Shown here: positions 51,993 through 60,480 of the stretch, one piece after another
Layout: every line of letters begins with the position of its first letter
Numbering within the stretch: the stretch's first letter is position 1
Origin: DAITBA01 sp036824005
Lineage (GTDB): Bacteria; Pseudomonadota; Gammaproteobacteria; Burkholderiales; Rhodocyclaceae
Direction of reading: 5' to 3'
Length of the DNA stretch: 64,000 bases
NCBI GenBank assembly: GCA_036824005.1
Contig: DAITBA010000003.1
Span: 124,001-188,000, forward strand
Position numbers and translations under genes: made by a program
The notes under the pieces: generated by a model
Database searches by the model: none
What the model saw: the letters and a program-made list of their open reading frames with translations, nothing else
Told to the model about the DNA's origin: nothing

Positions 51993-52955
51993 ATGAGACT
52001 TCCTTTCGTCATCGCATCCATCGTCTGCTCGCTGCTGTTCTCGCAGAGCGCATCGGCAGAGCCTGCCAGGAAGGCGGGCAAGATCAACAGCAAGAAAATG
52101 GGGCTGTCGATCCGCGTCGAGGGCGGCGGTTGGGGCAGCGCCTGCAAGGAGGACATCGAATCCGTGCTCTACTCGGTGGCCGACGAACTGCTGACGCGCA
52201 TCCCGGCAAAGCTCGCCGCCCCGATCGTCGTCACCCACACCCACGGCAATCCGATCGCGCTCTATGACAAGGGCGTCAACGGCGAGTACCAGGTCCAGTT
52301 GCATGCCCGGGATCAGCGCTGGTCGCAGCTTGCCTACGAGTTCGCCCACGAGTTGTGCCACATCATGTCCAACTACGAAGAAAACGTGGGCGCGGATACG
52401 GTCAAGTACAACCAGTGGTTCGAGGAAACCCTGTGCGAAGCGGCTTCGCTCTACACTTTGAGAAGCTTGGCCGCGACATGGGAGTCGTCGGCTGGCGATC
52501 CGCGCTGGGCGAGACTGGCGCCGGCGCTGCGCAAGTTCGCCGATCAACTCGTCGCCGAGGGGCATCGGCAGCTTCCGGCCGACGCGCCGCTGGCCAAATG
52601 GCTTTCGGACAACGAGGACAGGCTGAGAAACGACCCCTACCTGCGGGAGAAGAACGAAGTCGTTGCCAATCTCCTGCTGCCCCTGTTCGAACAGAGTCCG
52701 GAGAACTGGGACGCCCTGCATTACCTGAATCTCGATCCGAACGATGCCAGGAACAACCTGGAGCAGTATCTGCGCAATTGGTACGACAAGGCGCCGGCGG
52801 CGCATAAGTCGTTCATCGCCGAGGTATTGGCAATGCTCGGGATCACGGACGTGGGACCGGCGCATGCGATCTACGCCGAGGCGCCTGCTGTCACACCATC
52901 GGCCCTTCCTCCGGCAGGGCCGCCGAGCGGGCAGGCCGGCCGCGTTCAGAAATAG
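51993..52955 (+). CDS. Secreted zincin-like putative metallopeptidase
   Basis: The predicted protein has 320 residues. A signal peptide (MRLPFVIASIVCSLLFSQSA, cleavage near SAEP) leads to a domain with HELCH (His119, Glu120, His123) and, 21 residues later, WFEETLCEAASLY with Glu144/145. HExxH followed by a downstream Glu is the gluzincin arrangement. A Pro-rich tail ends the protein. I do not recognise the family; the substrate is unknown. The frame is open upstream to 51894, but the signal peptide fixes the start at 51993. It stands alone between a c-di-GMP gene and a region with gene remnants. Confidence 0.75.
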   Translation: MRLPFVIASIVCSLLFSQSASAEPARKAGKINSKKMGLSIRVEGGGWGSACKEDIESVLYSVADELLTRIPAKLAAPIVVTHTHGNPIALYDKGVNGEYQVQLHARDQRWSQLAYEFAHELCHIMSNYEENVGADTVKYNQWFEETLCEAASLYTLRSLAATWESSAGDPRWARLAPALRKFADQLVAEGHRQLPADAPLAKWLSDNEDRLRNDPYLREKNEVVANLLLPLFEQSPENWDALHYLNLDPNDARNNLEQYLRNWYDKAPAAHKSFIAEVLAMLGITDVGPAHAIYAEAPAVTPSALPPAGPPSGQAGRVQK

Positions 52956-53304
52956 ATCGCTGAGCCGCGGGTCGCCGCAGGTCGCGCGCAATGTGGCGTA
53001 CCTCGGACAGGCCGCGCTCGGCGAGCACGCCGTACAGCCGCACGAGATCGGCGTCGAGCCGGCGGTGCAGTCGCTGGCGCCCGAAGTCGTGACGGGGCCG
53101 GCCGCTGCTGCAGGCGCAAGCCAACGCGACAGGAACGGGTACCGACACATTGGCGCGCCCGCGTTCCTGCGTTCCGCTATTCCGATCGAGATCAGACAAG
53201 GCGAAGACGGGGTGGATCGTGGGCGTGCGAGGCAGGACGGCCCTCGTGCTCAGCGGTGTCGCCCGCGCCGCTTACCCGATTCCCACATTCCCATTACAGT
53301 CTTG
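52956..53304. other. 349-base interval with remnants
   Basis: It carries a short patatin-like remnant (see 53222-53281). A minus-strand frame at 52891-53199 overlaps the 3' end of the zincin gene and is not supported as a gene. Confidence 0.4.
53222..53281 (+). pseudogene. Short remnant of a patatin-like phospholipase N-terminus
   Basis: The translated piece GRTALVLSGVARAAYP closely follows the start of the patatin-like protein at 62282 (GRTALVLSGGGARAAYQ), but two of the oxyanion-hole glycines are lost and the rest of the gene is missing. Only about 20 codons match, so this could be chance; the identity of GRTALVLSG makes a decayed copy more likely. Confidence 0.4.
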
Positions 53305-54564
53305 TCAGAATTCGATCCTTCGTGTCGGCGGCGACGGCTCGAAGAACCCGCGCGTTTCGAATACCGATGGCGGAAAGCCGCTCCCGTCCGCACGCAAGTG
53401 GCGCTTGAGCACGAAATCGAATAGCAGCGGGCTGTACCGGCGGACCTCTTTCAGCACGGCGGCTTGGCCGGCGCCGATGAAGCCCCGATCCGTGAGATGC
53501 CGCATGGACACCAGCGGCACGATGCCCGGCAGGGGGTAGTCGGAGCCGTTCAGCAGGCGGGCATGCCAGTCGCTGCGGCCGAGCAGCTCGCGCAGGAAGG
53601 CGACGGGCCGGTTGGTCTGGGTGATGGCGGCGATGTCGCCGAACAGGCGCCCCTCGTAGCGCGGCTCGTCCATCAGGCGCGCGAACAAGCGAAAGCTTTC
53701 CACCGGCGGACCGTCCGGGCCGCGATCGAGATCCCGGTTCTCGCCCTGGGTCGCGCAGTGGGCGACCACCACGCGCACGCCGTGGTCCAGGGCGCGGCGC
53801 AGCCGCAGCGGGTTGTTCAGCTCGTCATCGGCTGCGAGCAGGGGATGCTCGGCACCGCCATGGCTGATCAGCGGCAGACCGAGCCGCGCCAGGGTTTCGT
53901 AGTAGCGGTCGCAACGCGGCGAGGCGGGGTCGATATTCATGGCCGAGGGCACCCACTTCACCGCCCGCGCTCTCTGGGCGGCGGCGCTCGCCAACGCCTG
54001 CACGCAGTCCTCGCGCCACGGGTGCACCGAGGCGATCCACTCGAAGTGTCGGGGGTGGCGCTGCGCGATCCGCGCCGCATGGGCGTTCGGCACGTGGATG
54101 ACGGTGCGCGCCGGCACCGGCCGGCCCTGGGCATTGTGGTGCTGATCGAGCGCCATGAGCATGAGCCGCGTGGCCGGCGGCAGCCCGCCGTGGAGGAACA
54201 CCAGCCGCTCGACGTAGGCTTCGTCCACGCGCCGGAGCCCGGCCGGCACGCATGCCCCATTGAAGAACAGTGCCGTGTGCGCGAACTCGAACGGGCGCCA
54301 TGCCGTGAGCATGGCCGGATTGATCGACGCACCCGAACCGCTGTCGCCATTGCCCGCCAGATGCACGTGCATGTCCCAGACCCGGGCCGGGTCGAGCCCA
54401 TCCCATGCCTGCTGCACCAGCTCGTGGCGTGCCAGGTGCTCGGGCAACGGCTCGTTGCCGCAGGGGTGCCACAGCCCGTCCTCGAAGCCGAGTCCGATGC
54501 CGCAGCCGCCCAGCGCGGCGCTGCTCAGGGCGACCGAGGCGGTAAGAAAACGGCGGCGGTCCAC
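53305..54564 (-). CDS. Amidohydrolase-family metal-dependent hydrolase, exported
   Basis: The predicted protein has 419 residues. The N-terminus MDRRRFLTASVALSSAALGG-Cys combines a twin-arginine-like RRRFLT motif with a lipobox ending at Cys21, so it is probably a Tat-exported lipoprotein. Metal ligands fit an amidohydrolase barrel: DMHVHL, ISHGGAEH, VVAHCATQG and LNGSDYPLP. The substrate is unknown. It lies downstream of the DUF411 gene by 25 bases and could be the last gene of the metal-resistance run, though its link to metals is not evident. Confidence 0.82.
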   Translation of the reverse strand: MDRRRFLTASVALSSAALGGCGIGLGFEDGLWHPCGNEPLPEHLARHELVQQAWDGLDPARVWDMHVHLAGNGDSGSGASINPAMLTAWRPFEFAHTALFFNGACVPAGLRRVDEAYVERLVFLHGGLPPATRLMLMALDQHHNAQGRPVPARTVIHVPNAHAARIAQRHPRHFEWIASVHPWREDCVQALASAAAQRARAVKWVPSAMNIDPASPRCDRYYETLARLGLPLISHGGAEHPLLAADDELNNPLRLRRALDHGVRVVVAHCATQGENRDLDRGPDGPPVESFRLFARLMDEPRYEGRLFGDIAAITQTNRPVAFLRELLGRSDWHARLLNGSDYPLPGIVPLVSMRHLTDRGFIGAGQAAVLKEVRRYSPLLFDFVLKRHLRADGSGFPPSVFETRGFFEPSPPTRRIEF

Positions 54565-54589
54565 CGGTCGCCTTCCGTGGCTGCGACGC

Positions 54590-55045
54590 TCACCACCGGT
54601 AGGGCGGGCGATAGCTCTCCAGCACGGTGGTGCGTCCCTGGGCGTCGAAGGCGAAGGCGGTGAAGGGCTGCGGATTCGGTCCTTCCATGCCGGGCGATCC
54701 CGGCGGCATCGAAGGCACCGACACGCCGACGACCTTCGGCCGCTCGGCGAGCAGCTTGCGGATGGCGCTCACCGGCACGTGGCCTTCCACCACGTAGCCG
54801 TCGACCACCGCCGTGTGGCAGCTCCCGTGGCGCTCGGGCACCTGCAGGCGGCGCTTGATCCGGTCCAGTTCCTCGGGGTGCACGTCCTGCGCCTTGACCT
54901 GGAAGCCGTTGCGCTCGAGGTACCTGATCCACGCGCCGCAGCAACCGCAGGTCGGGCTTTTGTAGACGGTGACCGGCGGCGCGGCGAGGCCGGCGGTGGC
55001 GGCGAACAGCGCCGTCGTGGCGAGGGCTGTTTTCATGAAACGCAT
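54590..55045 (-). CDS. DUF411 periplasmic metal-binding protein
   Basis: The predicted protein has 151 residues with a signal peptide (MRFMKTALATTALFAATAGLA). VYKSPTCGCCGAW has a Cys-Gly-Cys-Cys metal site and GVSVPSMPPGSPGM is the Met-rich signature. DUF411 proteins are usually found with copper resistance genes. The ATG at 55045 follows AGGAG. Confidence 0.9.
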   Translation of the reverse strand: MRFMKTALATTALFAATAGLAAPPVTVYKSPTCGCCGAWIRYLERNGFQVKAQDVHPEELDRIKRRLQVPERHGSCHTAVVDGYVVEGHVPVSAIRKLLAERPKVVGVSVPSMPPGSPGMEGPNPQPFTAFAFDAQGRTTVLESYRPPYRW

Positions 55046-55074
55046 GTGCTTTGCTCCTGGGATACAAAATCTGC

Positions 55075-55153
55075 TCACCATAGAGACGGCACAAAGGATC
55101 ACACAGAGAAGAACTCTGTGCTATCTCTGTGTCTCTGTGCCTCTGTGGTTCAT
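55075..55153. repeat. Dispersed inverted-repeat element, divergent copy 4
   Basis: TCACCATAGAGACGGCACAA...CACAGAGAA pairs with TCTCTGTGTCTCTGTGCCTC then TGTGGTTCATG. The unit is shorter (ACACAGAG) than in copies 1-3, but the CACC...GGTG ends and layout are the same. It lies between the DUF411 gene and the 149-residue His-tailed protein. Confidence 0.55.
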
Positions 55154-55195
55154 GTTTTCTTGCAGCTTCCTCATACGCTGAAGCGCGCCGAGCGG

Positions 55196-55645
55196 TCAGT
55201 GGTTGTGGCCGGCATGACTGTCGGCCGCCTTTTTCGCCAGCGGCTCGAAGCGCGCCTGCTCCGTCTTGCCATCGGCGAAGGTCACGGCTACGACCACCTT
55301 CATGGCGGGGTCCGAGAGGTATTTGCCGGTGCCCTTGAGGCGGTTGTCGCCGTCGGGCGCGAGAGCGACGGTGGTCTTCTGTTTGCCGGCGAGCACGGTC
55401 GCCGTTCCTTTGGTGCCGGCGGACGGGATTTTTTTGTCGGCATGGTCGGTGACATAGACCAGCACCGGATTGTCCCTTGCTTCCTTGGCGTCGCCGGCAA
55501 CGACCAGTTCCAGGTGGTAAGCGCCGGCCATGCGCAGTTGGCCGCCGTTGGGTGCCTTCACCGTGTCCAGGTAGGCATCGTCATGGGCGAGCGCCGGCGC
55601 GCTGGCCAGAACCAGGGCGGCAAAGAGGGGTATCAGGGCTTTCAT
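55196..55645 (-). CDS. Small periplasmic protein of the metal-efflux cluster
   Basis: The predicted protein has 149 residues. A signal peptide ends at ALA, and the mature protein begins HDDAYLDTVKAPNGGQLRMA and ends SHAGHNH. Histidines at both ends suggest metal binding. It is encoded 31 bases after the RND pump gene. It resembles small proteins found with CzcCBA-type systems, but I cannot name the family. Confidence 0.8.
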   Translation of the reverse strand: MKALIPLFAALVLASAPALAHDDAYLDTVKAPNGGQLRMAGAYHLELVVAGDAKEARDNPVLVYVTDHADKKIPSAGTKGTATVLAGKQKTTVALAPDGDNRLKGTGKYLSDPAMKVVVAVTFADGKTEQARFEPLAKKAADSHAGHNH

Positions 55646-55676
55646 CGTTGCACTCCTTTTATGGTCGATAGACTGA

Positions 55677-58600
55677 TCAATAGGCTTCGTCGGTTCGTTG
55701 GGCGAGCAGGCGTTCCAGCGGCTTACGCCCCCAACGGTGGAACATGACCGGCGTAACGACGGTGTCGAGCAGGGTCGAGCTGACCAGTCCGCCGAAGATC
55801 ACCACCGCCACCGGATGCAGAATCTCCTTGCCCGGCGCGTCCGCCGCCAGCAGCAGCGGCACCAGAGCGAAGGCGGCCACCAGCGCGGTCATCAGCACCG
55901 GCGTCAGACGCTCCAGCGAACCGCGCACGATCATCGGTTTGCCGAATGCCTCGCCCTCGAAGGCGCACAGGTTGATGTAGTGGCTGATTTTGAGGATGCC
56001 GTTGCGCGTGCTGATGCCGGCGAGCGTGACGAAGCCCACCAGCGCCGCCACCGACAGGGGCTGACCGGAGAGCCACAGCGCGACGACGCTGCCCACCAAT
56101 GCCAGGGGAATGTTGCCCATGATCATCAGTGCCAGCACCGTCGAACGGTAGCGGGCATAGAGCACCAGGAAGATCAGCGTCAGCGAGATCAGCGACAGCC
56201 AGGTGATCAGGGCCTGGGCTTCCTCCTGGGCCTGGAACTGTCCCTCGAGGGAAGTGAAATAGCCTTCCGGCAGTGGCTTGGCCGCGACCGCGGCGCGGAT
56301 ATCGGCGACGATGGCGGCCAGATCGCGCCCGTTGCTGTTGCCGGAGATGACGATGCGGCGTCGGCCGTTGTCCCGGCTCACCTGGTTCGGCCCGTCGCCC
56401 TCCTCCAGTCTGGCGAGCAGCGACAGCGGTACGCGACCGGCGGGGGTTTCGATCAGCAGCGCGCCCAGCTTCTGGATGCCGCGCTCCGAATCGGGTAGCC
56501 GCACCAGCAGGTCGAAGCGGCGGTTGCCTTCGATGATCTGCGCCACGCGCTCGCCGTCCACCATGGTCTGCAGCGACTTGAGCACCACCGCCGGCGAGAC
56601 CCCGTAACGCGCCGTCGCGGCATGATCCAGCTCGATCTTGAGCTGCGGGATCAGCACCTGCTTCTCGACCGCCAGGTCGGTGAGCCCGTCGATGTCCGAC
56701 AGGCGTTCGCGCAGATCGGCGGCCAAAGCGCGCAGGGTGTCGAGATCGTCGCCAAAGATCTTGAGCGCAATCTGGGCGCGCACACCGGAGAGCAGATGGT
56801 CCAGGCGGTGAGAGATCGGCTGGCCGATGGAGATCGAAGCGGGCAGCGCTGCGAGACGGGTGCGCAGGTCCTGCAGCACCACCTCGCGCGGCCGCGCCGA
56901 GGCCTTGAGATCGACGTCCAGCTCCGAGTAATGTACCCCCTCGGCATGCTCGTCCAACTCGGCGCGCCCGGTGCGCCGGCCGACTTTCACCACCTCGGGC
57001 ACTTCGAGGATCACCTTTTCGGCGAGCTCGCCGACGCGGTTGGACTCACTCAGGGAAGCGCCGGGATTGAGCAGGGCGTTGATGGTCAGCGTGCCCTCGT
57101 TGAAGGGGGGCAGGAACGAGCGCGCGAAGAAGGGCACCGCCGCCGCCGCCAGCGCGATGGCAATCAACGCCGCGCCGAGCACCACGCCGGCATGATCGAA
57201 CGACCAATGCAGCACCTTCGTGTCCCAGGCCTTGAGCTTCGTCACCAGCGGACTGTCGCCGTGGCCCAGCCGTTTCATGCGCGGCAGCAGGTAATAGGCG
57301 AGCACCGGCGTGAGAGTCACCGAGACCACCATGCTGGCGAGAATGGAAACGATGTAGGCGACGCCGAGCGGTGCGAACAGCCGGCCCTCCATGCCCGGCA
57401 GTGCGAACAGGGGCACGAAGACCAGCACAATGATGAGCGTGGCATAGACGATGGCCGAGCGCACTTCCAGTGTCGCGTCGGCGATGACCGAAAGCACGGG
57501 CCGGGGCTGTGTGCCGGCGTGATTCTGTTTCAGCCGCCGGAGGACGTTCTCGACGCCGACCACGGCATCGTCCACCAGTTCGCCGATGGCGATCGCCAGG
57601 CCGCCCAGCGTCATGGTGTTGATCGACAGACCGAAGTAGCGGAACACCACGATGGTGACGAGAATCGACACCGGAATGGCGGTCAGCGAGATGAAGGTGG
57701 TGCGGAAATTGAGCAGGAACAGGAACAGGACGACGGTCACCAGGATGGCGCCGTCGCGCAGTGCTTCCTCCACGTTGGCGATGGAGGCCTCGATGAAGGC
57801 GGCTTGCTTGAACAGAATTTCCGGTCTGGCCAGCCCCGCCGGCATCGCCTTGCCGATGTCATCGAGGGCGGACTCGATGGCGCGGGTCAGCCTGACCGTG
57901 TCCGTGCCAGGCTGTTTCTGCACGGAGACGATCACGGCAGGCCTGGCGTTGAAGCTGGCGTCGCCACGCTTGACGCCGGCAGCGAAACGCACGTCGGCCA
58001 CCTGCCGCAGCAGGATGGGCTGGCCGTTTCTGGCTGTGAGCGCCAGGTTCTGCAGGTCCTCCAGCCGCGACGTGCGGCCGATGTTGCGGATCAGGAACTC
58101 GGCCGCGCCGCGCTCGAGGAAGCCGCCGCTTGTGTTGGCGGCGAAGCCGCGCAGCGCCGCCTCGATGCCCTCCAGGCTCAGTTCGAGCGCGCGCATCTGC
58201 GCCACGTTCGGCTCGACGCGATACTGCTTGACTTCGCCGCCGATCGGAATCACCTGCGCCACGCCCGGCACCGTCAGCAGCCGCGGCCGTACCACCCAGT
58301 CGGCATACTCGCGCACCTGCATGGGACTGACCCGGGCGGGATCGGCGGGCAGGGCGATGAGCATGATCTCGCCCATGATGGAACTGATCGGCCCCATCTG
58401 TGGCGTGATGCCTTCGGGCAACTGCTCGCGCACCAGCGCCAGCCGCTCGGCGACCTGCTGGCGGTTGAGATAGATGTCCGAGCCCCAGTCGAACTCGACG
58501 AAGACGATCGACAGCCCGATGCCGGAGACCGAGCGCACCCGCGTCACGCCGGGCATGCCGTTCATGGCCGACTCGACGGGGAAGGTGACGAGCTGCTCGA

Positions 58601-58781
58601 CCTCCTCCGGGGCCATGCCGCCGGCCTCGGTCATGAGCGTCACGGCGGGCTTGTTGAGATCGGGGAAGACGTCCACCGGCAACCGGCGCAGGTTGGCCGC
58701 ACCGTAGGCGATAAGCAGAAGCGCGCCGACGAGCACCAGCAGGCGCTGCTTCAGACTGTGCTGAATGATCCAGTCGAACAT
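55677..58781 (-). CDS. Heavy-metal efflux RND transporter (CzcA/CusA family)
   Basis: The predicted protein has 1034 residues and the 12-helix RND layout with two large periplasmic loops. It starts MFDWIIQHSLKQRL; DLNKPAVTLMTEAGGMAPEE and TRVRSVSGIGLSIVFVEF are typical of the HME branch. The helix 4 motif reads GELVDDAVVGVEN rather than the VDGAVVMVEN of classical CzcA, so it belongs to a less studied HME subgroup and its metal is uncertain. It uses the proton gradient to drive metal from the periplasm or cytoplasm out through CzcC-like and CzcB-like partners. Confidence 0.94.
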   Translation of the reverse strand: MFDWIIQHSLKQRLLVLVGALLLIAYGAANLRRLPVDVFPDLNKPAVTLMTEAGGMAPEEVEQLVTFPVESAMNGMPGVTRVRSVSGIGLSIVFVEFDWGSDIYLNRQQVAERLALVREQLPEGITPQMGPISSIMGEIMLIALPADPARVSPMQVREYADWVVRPRLLTVPGVAQVIPIGGEVKQYRVEPNVAQMRALELSLEGIEAALRGFAANTSGGFLERGAAEFLIRNIGRTSRLEDLQNLALTARNGQPILLRQVADVRFAAGVKRGDASFNARPAVIVSVQKQPGTDTVRLTRAIESALDDIGKAMPAGLARPEILFKQAAFIEASIANVEEALRDGAILVTVVLFLFLLNFRTTFISLTAIPVSILVTIVVFRYFGLSINTMTLGGLAIAIGELVDDAVVGVENVLRRLKQNHAGTQPRPVLSVIADATLEVRSAIVYATLIIVLVFVPLFALPGMEGRLFAPLGVAYIVSILASMVVSVTLTPVLAYYLLPRMKRLGHGDSPLVTKLKAWDTKVLHWSFDHAGVVLGAALIAIALAAAAVPFFARSFLPPFNEGTLTINALLNPGASLSESNRVGELAEKVILEVPEVVKVGRRTGRAELDEHAEGVHYSELDVDLKASARPREVVLQDLRTRLAALPASISIGQPISHRLDHLLSGVRAQIALKIFGDDLDTLRALAADLRERLSDIDGLTDLAVEKQVLIPQLKIELDHAATARYGVSPAVVLKSLQTMVDGERVAQIIEGNRRFDLLVRLPDSERGIQKLGALLIETPAGRVPLSLLARLEEGDGPNQVSRDNGRRRIVISGNSNGRDLAAIVADIRAAVAAKPLPEGYFTSLEGQFQAQEEAQALITWLSLISLTLIFLVLYARYRSTVLALMIMGNIPLALVGSVVALWLSGQPLSVAALVGFVTLAGISTRNGILKISHYINLCAFEGEAFGKPMIVRGSLERLTPVLMTALVAAFALVPLLLAADAPGKEILHPVAVVIFGGLVSSTLLDTVVTPVMFHRWGRKPLERLLAQRTDEAY

Positions 58782-58783
58782 GA

Positions 58784-59941
58784 TCAGCGCACCTGGGACA
58801 GCGCCGCGGCGCCTTGCACCACCACCCGCTCGCCGCCCCTGAGCCCTTCGGTCACCACGACCCGTTCGGCGTCCAGAGGTTCGGCACGCACCCGGCGCGG
58901 GCTGAAGCGCTCCGCCGATTCGCTTATCCAGACCAGATGCTCGCCGCTGCCCGACCGGGTGAGTGCGGCGACGGGCAGCGCCGCACCCTTGCGCAACTCG
59001 CGCGTCGCGGCGAATACCTTCAGCGGCTGCCCGACGACCAGCGGTGGAAGCGGCGGCACGATGCGGAAGCTGAGCGGCAGCGCCTGCTCGCGCAGGCTGC
59101 GTCCGCCGCCGACGAAGTCGAGCTTGAGCACTTGACCGGCGACGGCGGCGGTTGCGGAGGTCAGTCCGCTGGCCAGCGCCGGGTCATAGGCCAGGGCTTC
59201 GACCATCAGGCGCTTGGGATCGACGATTTCGAACAGCACTTCGCGCGCCTCGACCACCTGGCCGGTCAGCGCGTTGGCGACGCTGATGACGCCCGACGCC
59301 GGCGCCACCAGCGTTTCGCGGTTGGTCAGGCTGGCACCGATGGCGGCGCGCCGTTCCTGGAGACCTTCCACTTCCAGGCGTGCCGCCTCGATCTCGCGCC
59401 GGGGCACGCTGCCTTCCAGTTGCTGCAGGCGCGCATGGCGACGTTTTGCCAGTTCCAGCGCGGTGGCGAGTTCCGTCAGCTGCGCCTGCTGTCGGGAGCG
59501 CTCGATGGGATCCTCGATGTGGCGGACGTAGGCCAGCACCTGACCCTTGGCGACATCCTGGCCGACCACCGCCAGACCCTTCGGCCCGGGCTCCACGCGG
59601 CCGGACTGGGCCGCCTGGACGCGCCCGCCGGCGTTGGGGTCGGTGACGACCCGGCCGTTCAGCTCGATGCCGCGGGCGTGCTCGGCGATGGCGGCGAGCG
59701 TCGTGCGCAGGGCGAGGCGGCGCTGGGTCGGTTTGGGCAGGAGCACGCTGCCGTCGGCGAGACGCTGCGGCGATTCACCATCGCCGACGATGGCGGCTGC
59801 CTTCTCCTGTGTCGCGATCTGCCCGGGCGTGCGCTTCGCTGCCTTTGCCGCATCGCCGTGGTCTTCATCACCGTGGCCGAGCGCAGCGGCCGCGGCCAGC
59901 GCCAGCGCGGCCGCGAGCAAACTTCTCGAATGACGGCTCAT
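58784..59941 (-). CDS. RND periplasmic adaptor (CzcB/CusB-like)
   Basis: The predicted protein has 385 residues. A signal peptide is followed by HGDEDHGD, a probable metal-binding start. GRVVTDPNAGGRVQAAQSGR and VAPASGVISVANALTGQVV form the lipoyl halves around a helical hairpin (about 150-215). It bridges pump and outer-membrane channel. The ATG at 59941 overlaps the previous gene by four bases; the frame is open far upstream only as a shadow. Confidence 0.92.
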   Translation of the reverse strand: MSRHSRSLLAAALALAAAAALGHGDEDHGDAAKAAKRTPGQIATQEKAAAIVGDGESPQRLADGSVLLPKPTQRRLALRTTLAAIAEHARGIELNGRVVTDPNAGGRVQAAQSGRVEPGPKGLAVVGQDVAKGQVLAYVRHIEDPIERSRQQAQLTELATALELAKRRHARLQQLEGSVPRREIEAARLEVEGLQERRAAIGASLTNRETLVAPASGVISVANALTGQVVEAREVLFEIVDPKRLMVEALAYDPALASGLTSATAAVAGQVLKLDFVGGGRSLREQALPLSFRIVPPLPPLVVGQPLKVFAATRELRKGAALPVAALTRSGSGEHLVWISESAERFSPRRVRAEPLDAERVVVTEGLRGGERVVVQGAAALSQVR

Positions 59942-60480
59942 CGCTTTTCCCCCGGGTGCCGGCGGCGCAGCAGAAGGACCCCGCCAAGCAGTACGATGAC
60001 GCCGCCGGCTGCCGCCAGCGCCCCCGCGGACCATGACGATCCGCTCGCACCGGACGGGGCGGCGACGGGCGCGGCCACCTCCAGGGTAGCGCTCAACAGG
60101 TCGGTGAGTTCGCCCGCTTCCACCGAGAACACGAGCGGATGCTTGCCCGGCTGCACCAGCGGACCGACAGGGAGCGCGTAGCTGCCTTCGCCGACCTGCT
60201 GTGCCAGCGCCTTGAAGGTGCCGCTTTCCGCCTCCAGCCTGGCGTCGTTGATCGGCTCGTTGCTGGCGTAACGATCGAGATGGACGATCAGCCGTTCGCC
60301 CTGCAGTACCGCGAGCAGTTGCACCTCGGACGTATTCGCCTCGACCCGCGGCGCCAGCGCCTGCGCTACTGGGGGCGGCGGGGCGTCGTGGTCGTGGCCT
60401 TCGTGGGCGCGTAAGGGCAATGGCATCAGGGCCGCGGTTGCGAGAAGGACCGTCGCCAGTAGTCTCGGTGCCGTAGTCAT
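59938..60480 (-). CDS. His-rich periplasmic protein with C-terminal membrane anchor
   Basis: The predicted protein has 180 residues. The signal peptide ends RAHEGHDHDAPPPP, followed by a beta-rich domain and one C-terminal helix (ALAAAGGVIVLLGGVLLLRRR). It is encoded between the channel and adaptor genes and overlaps both by four bases. It probably gives metal to or regulates the pump. No named family is recognised. Confidence 0.82.
   Translation of the reverse strand: MTTAPRLLATVLLATAALMPLPLRAHEGHDHDAPPPPVAQALAPRVEANTSEVQLLAVLQGERLIVHLDRYASNEPINDARLEAESGTFKALAQQVGEGSYALPVGPLVQPGKHPLVFSVEAGELTDLLSATLEVAAPVAAPSGASGSSWSAGALAAAGGVIVLLGGVLLLRRRHPGEKR

Noticed and set aside
52891..53199. A 102-codon minus-strand frame at the end of the zincin gene
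   Set aside because: It overlaps the zincin coding end and has no recognised family; one stretch (LDADLVRLYGVLAERGLSEV) looks protein-like, but not enough to call a gene.
56622..59135. An 837-codon open frame on the plus strand opposite the RND pump
   Set aside because: It is exactly antisense to a well-supported pump gene, has low-complexity His/Asp/Arg-rich composition and no ribosome site; it is a GC-rich shadow.
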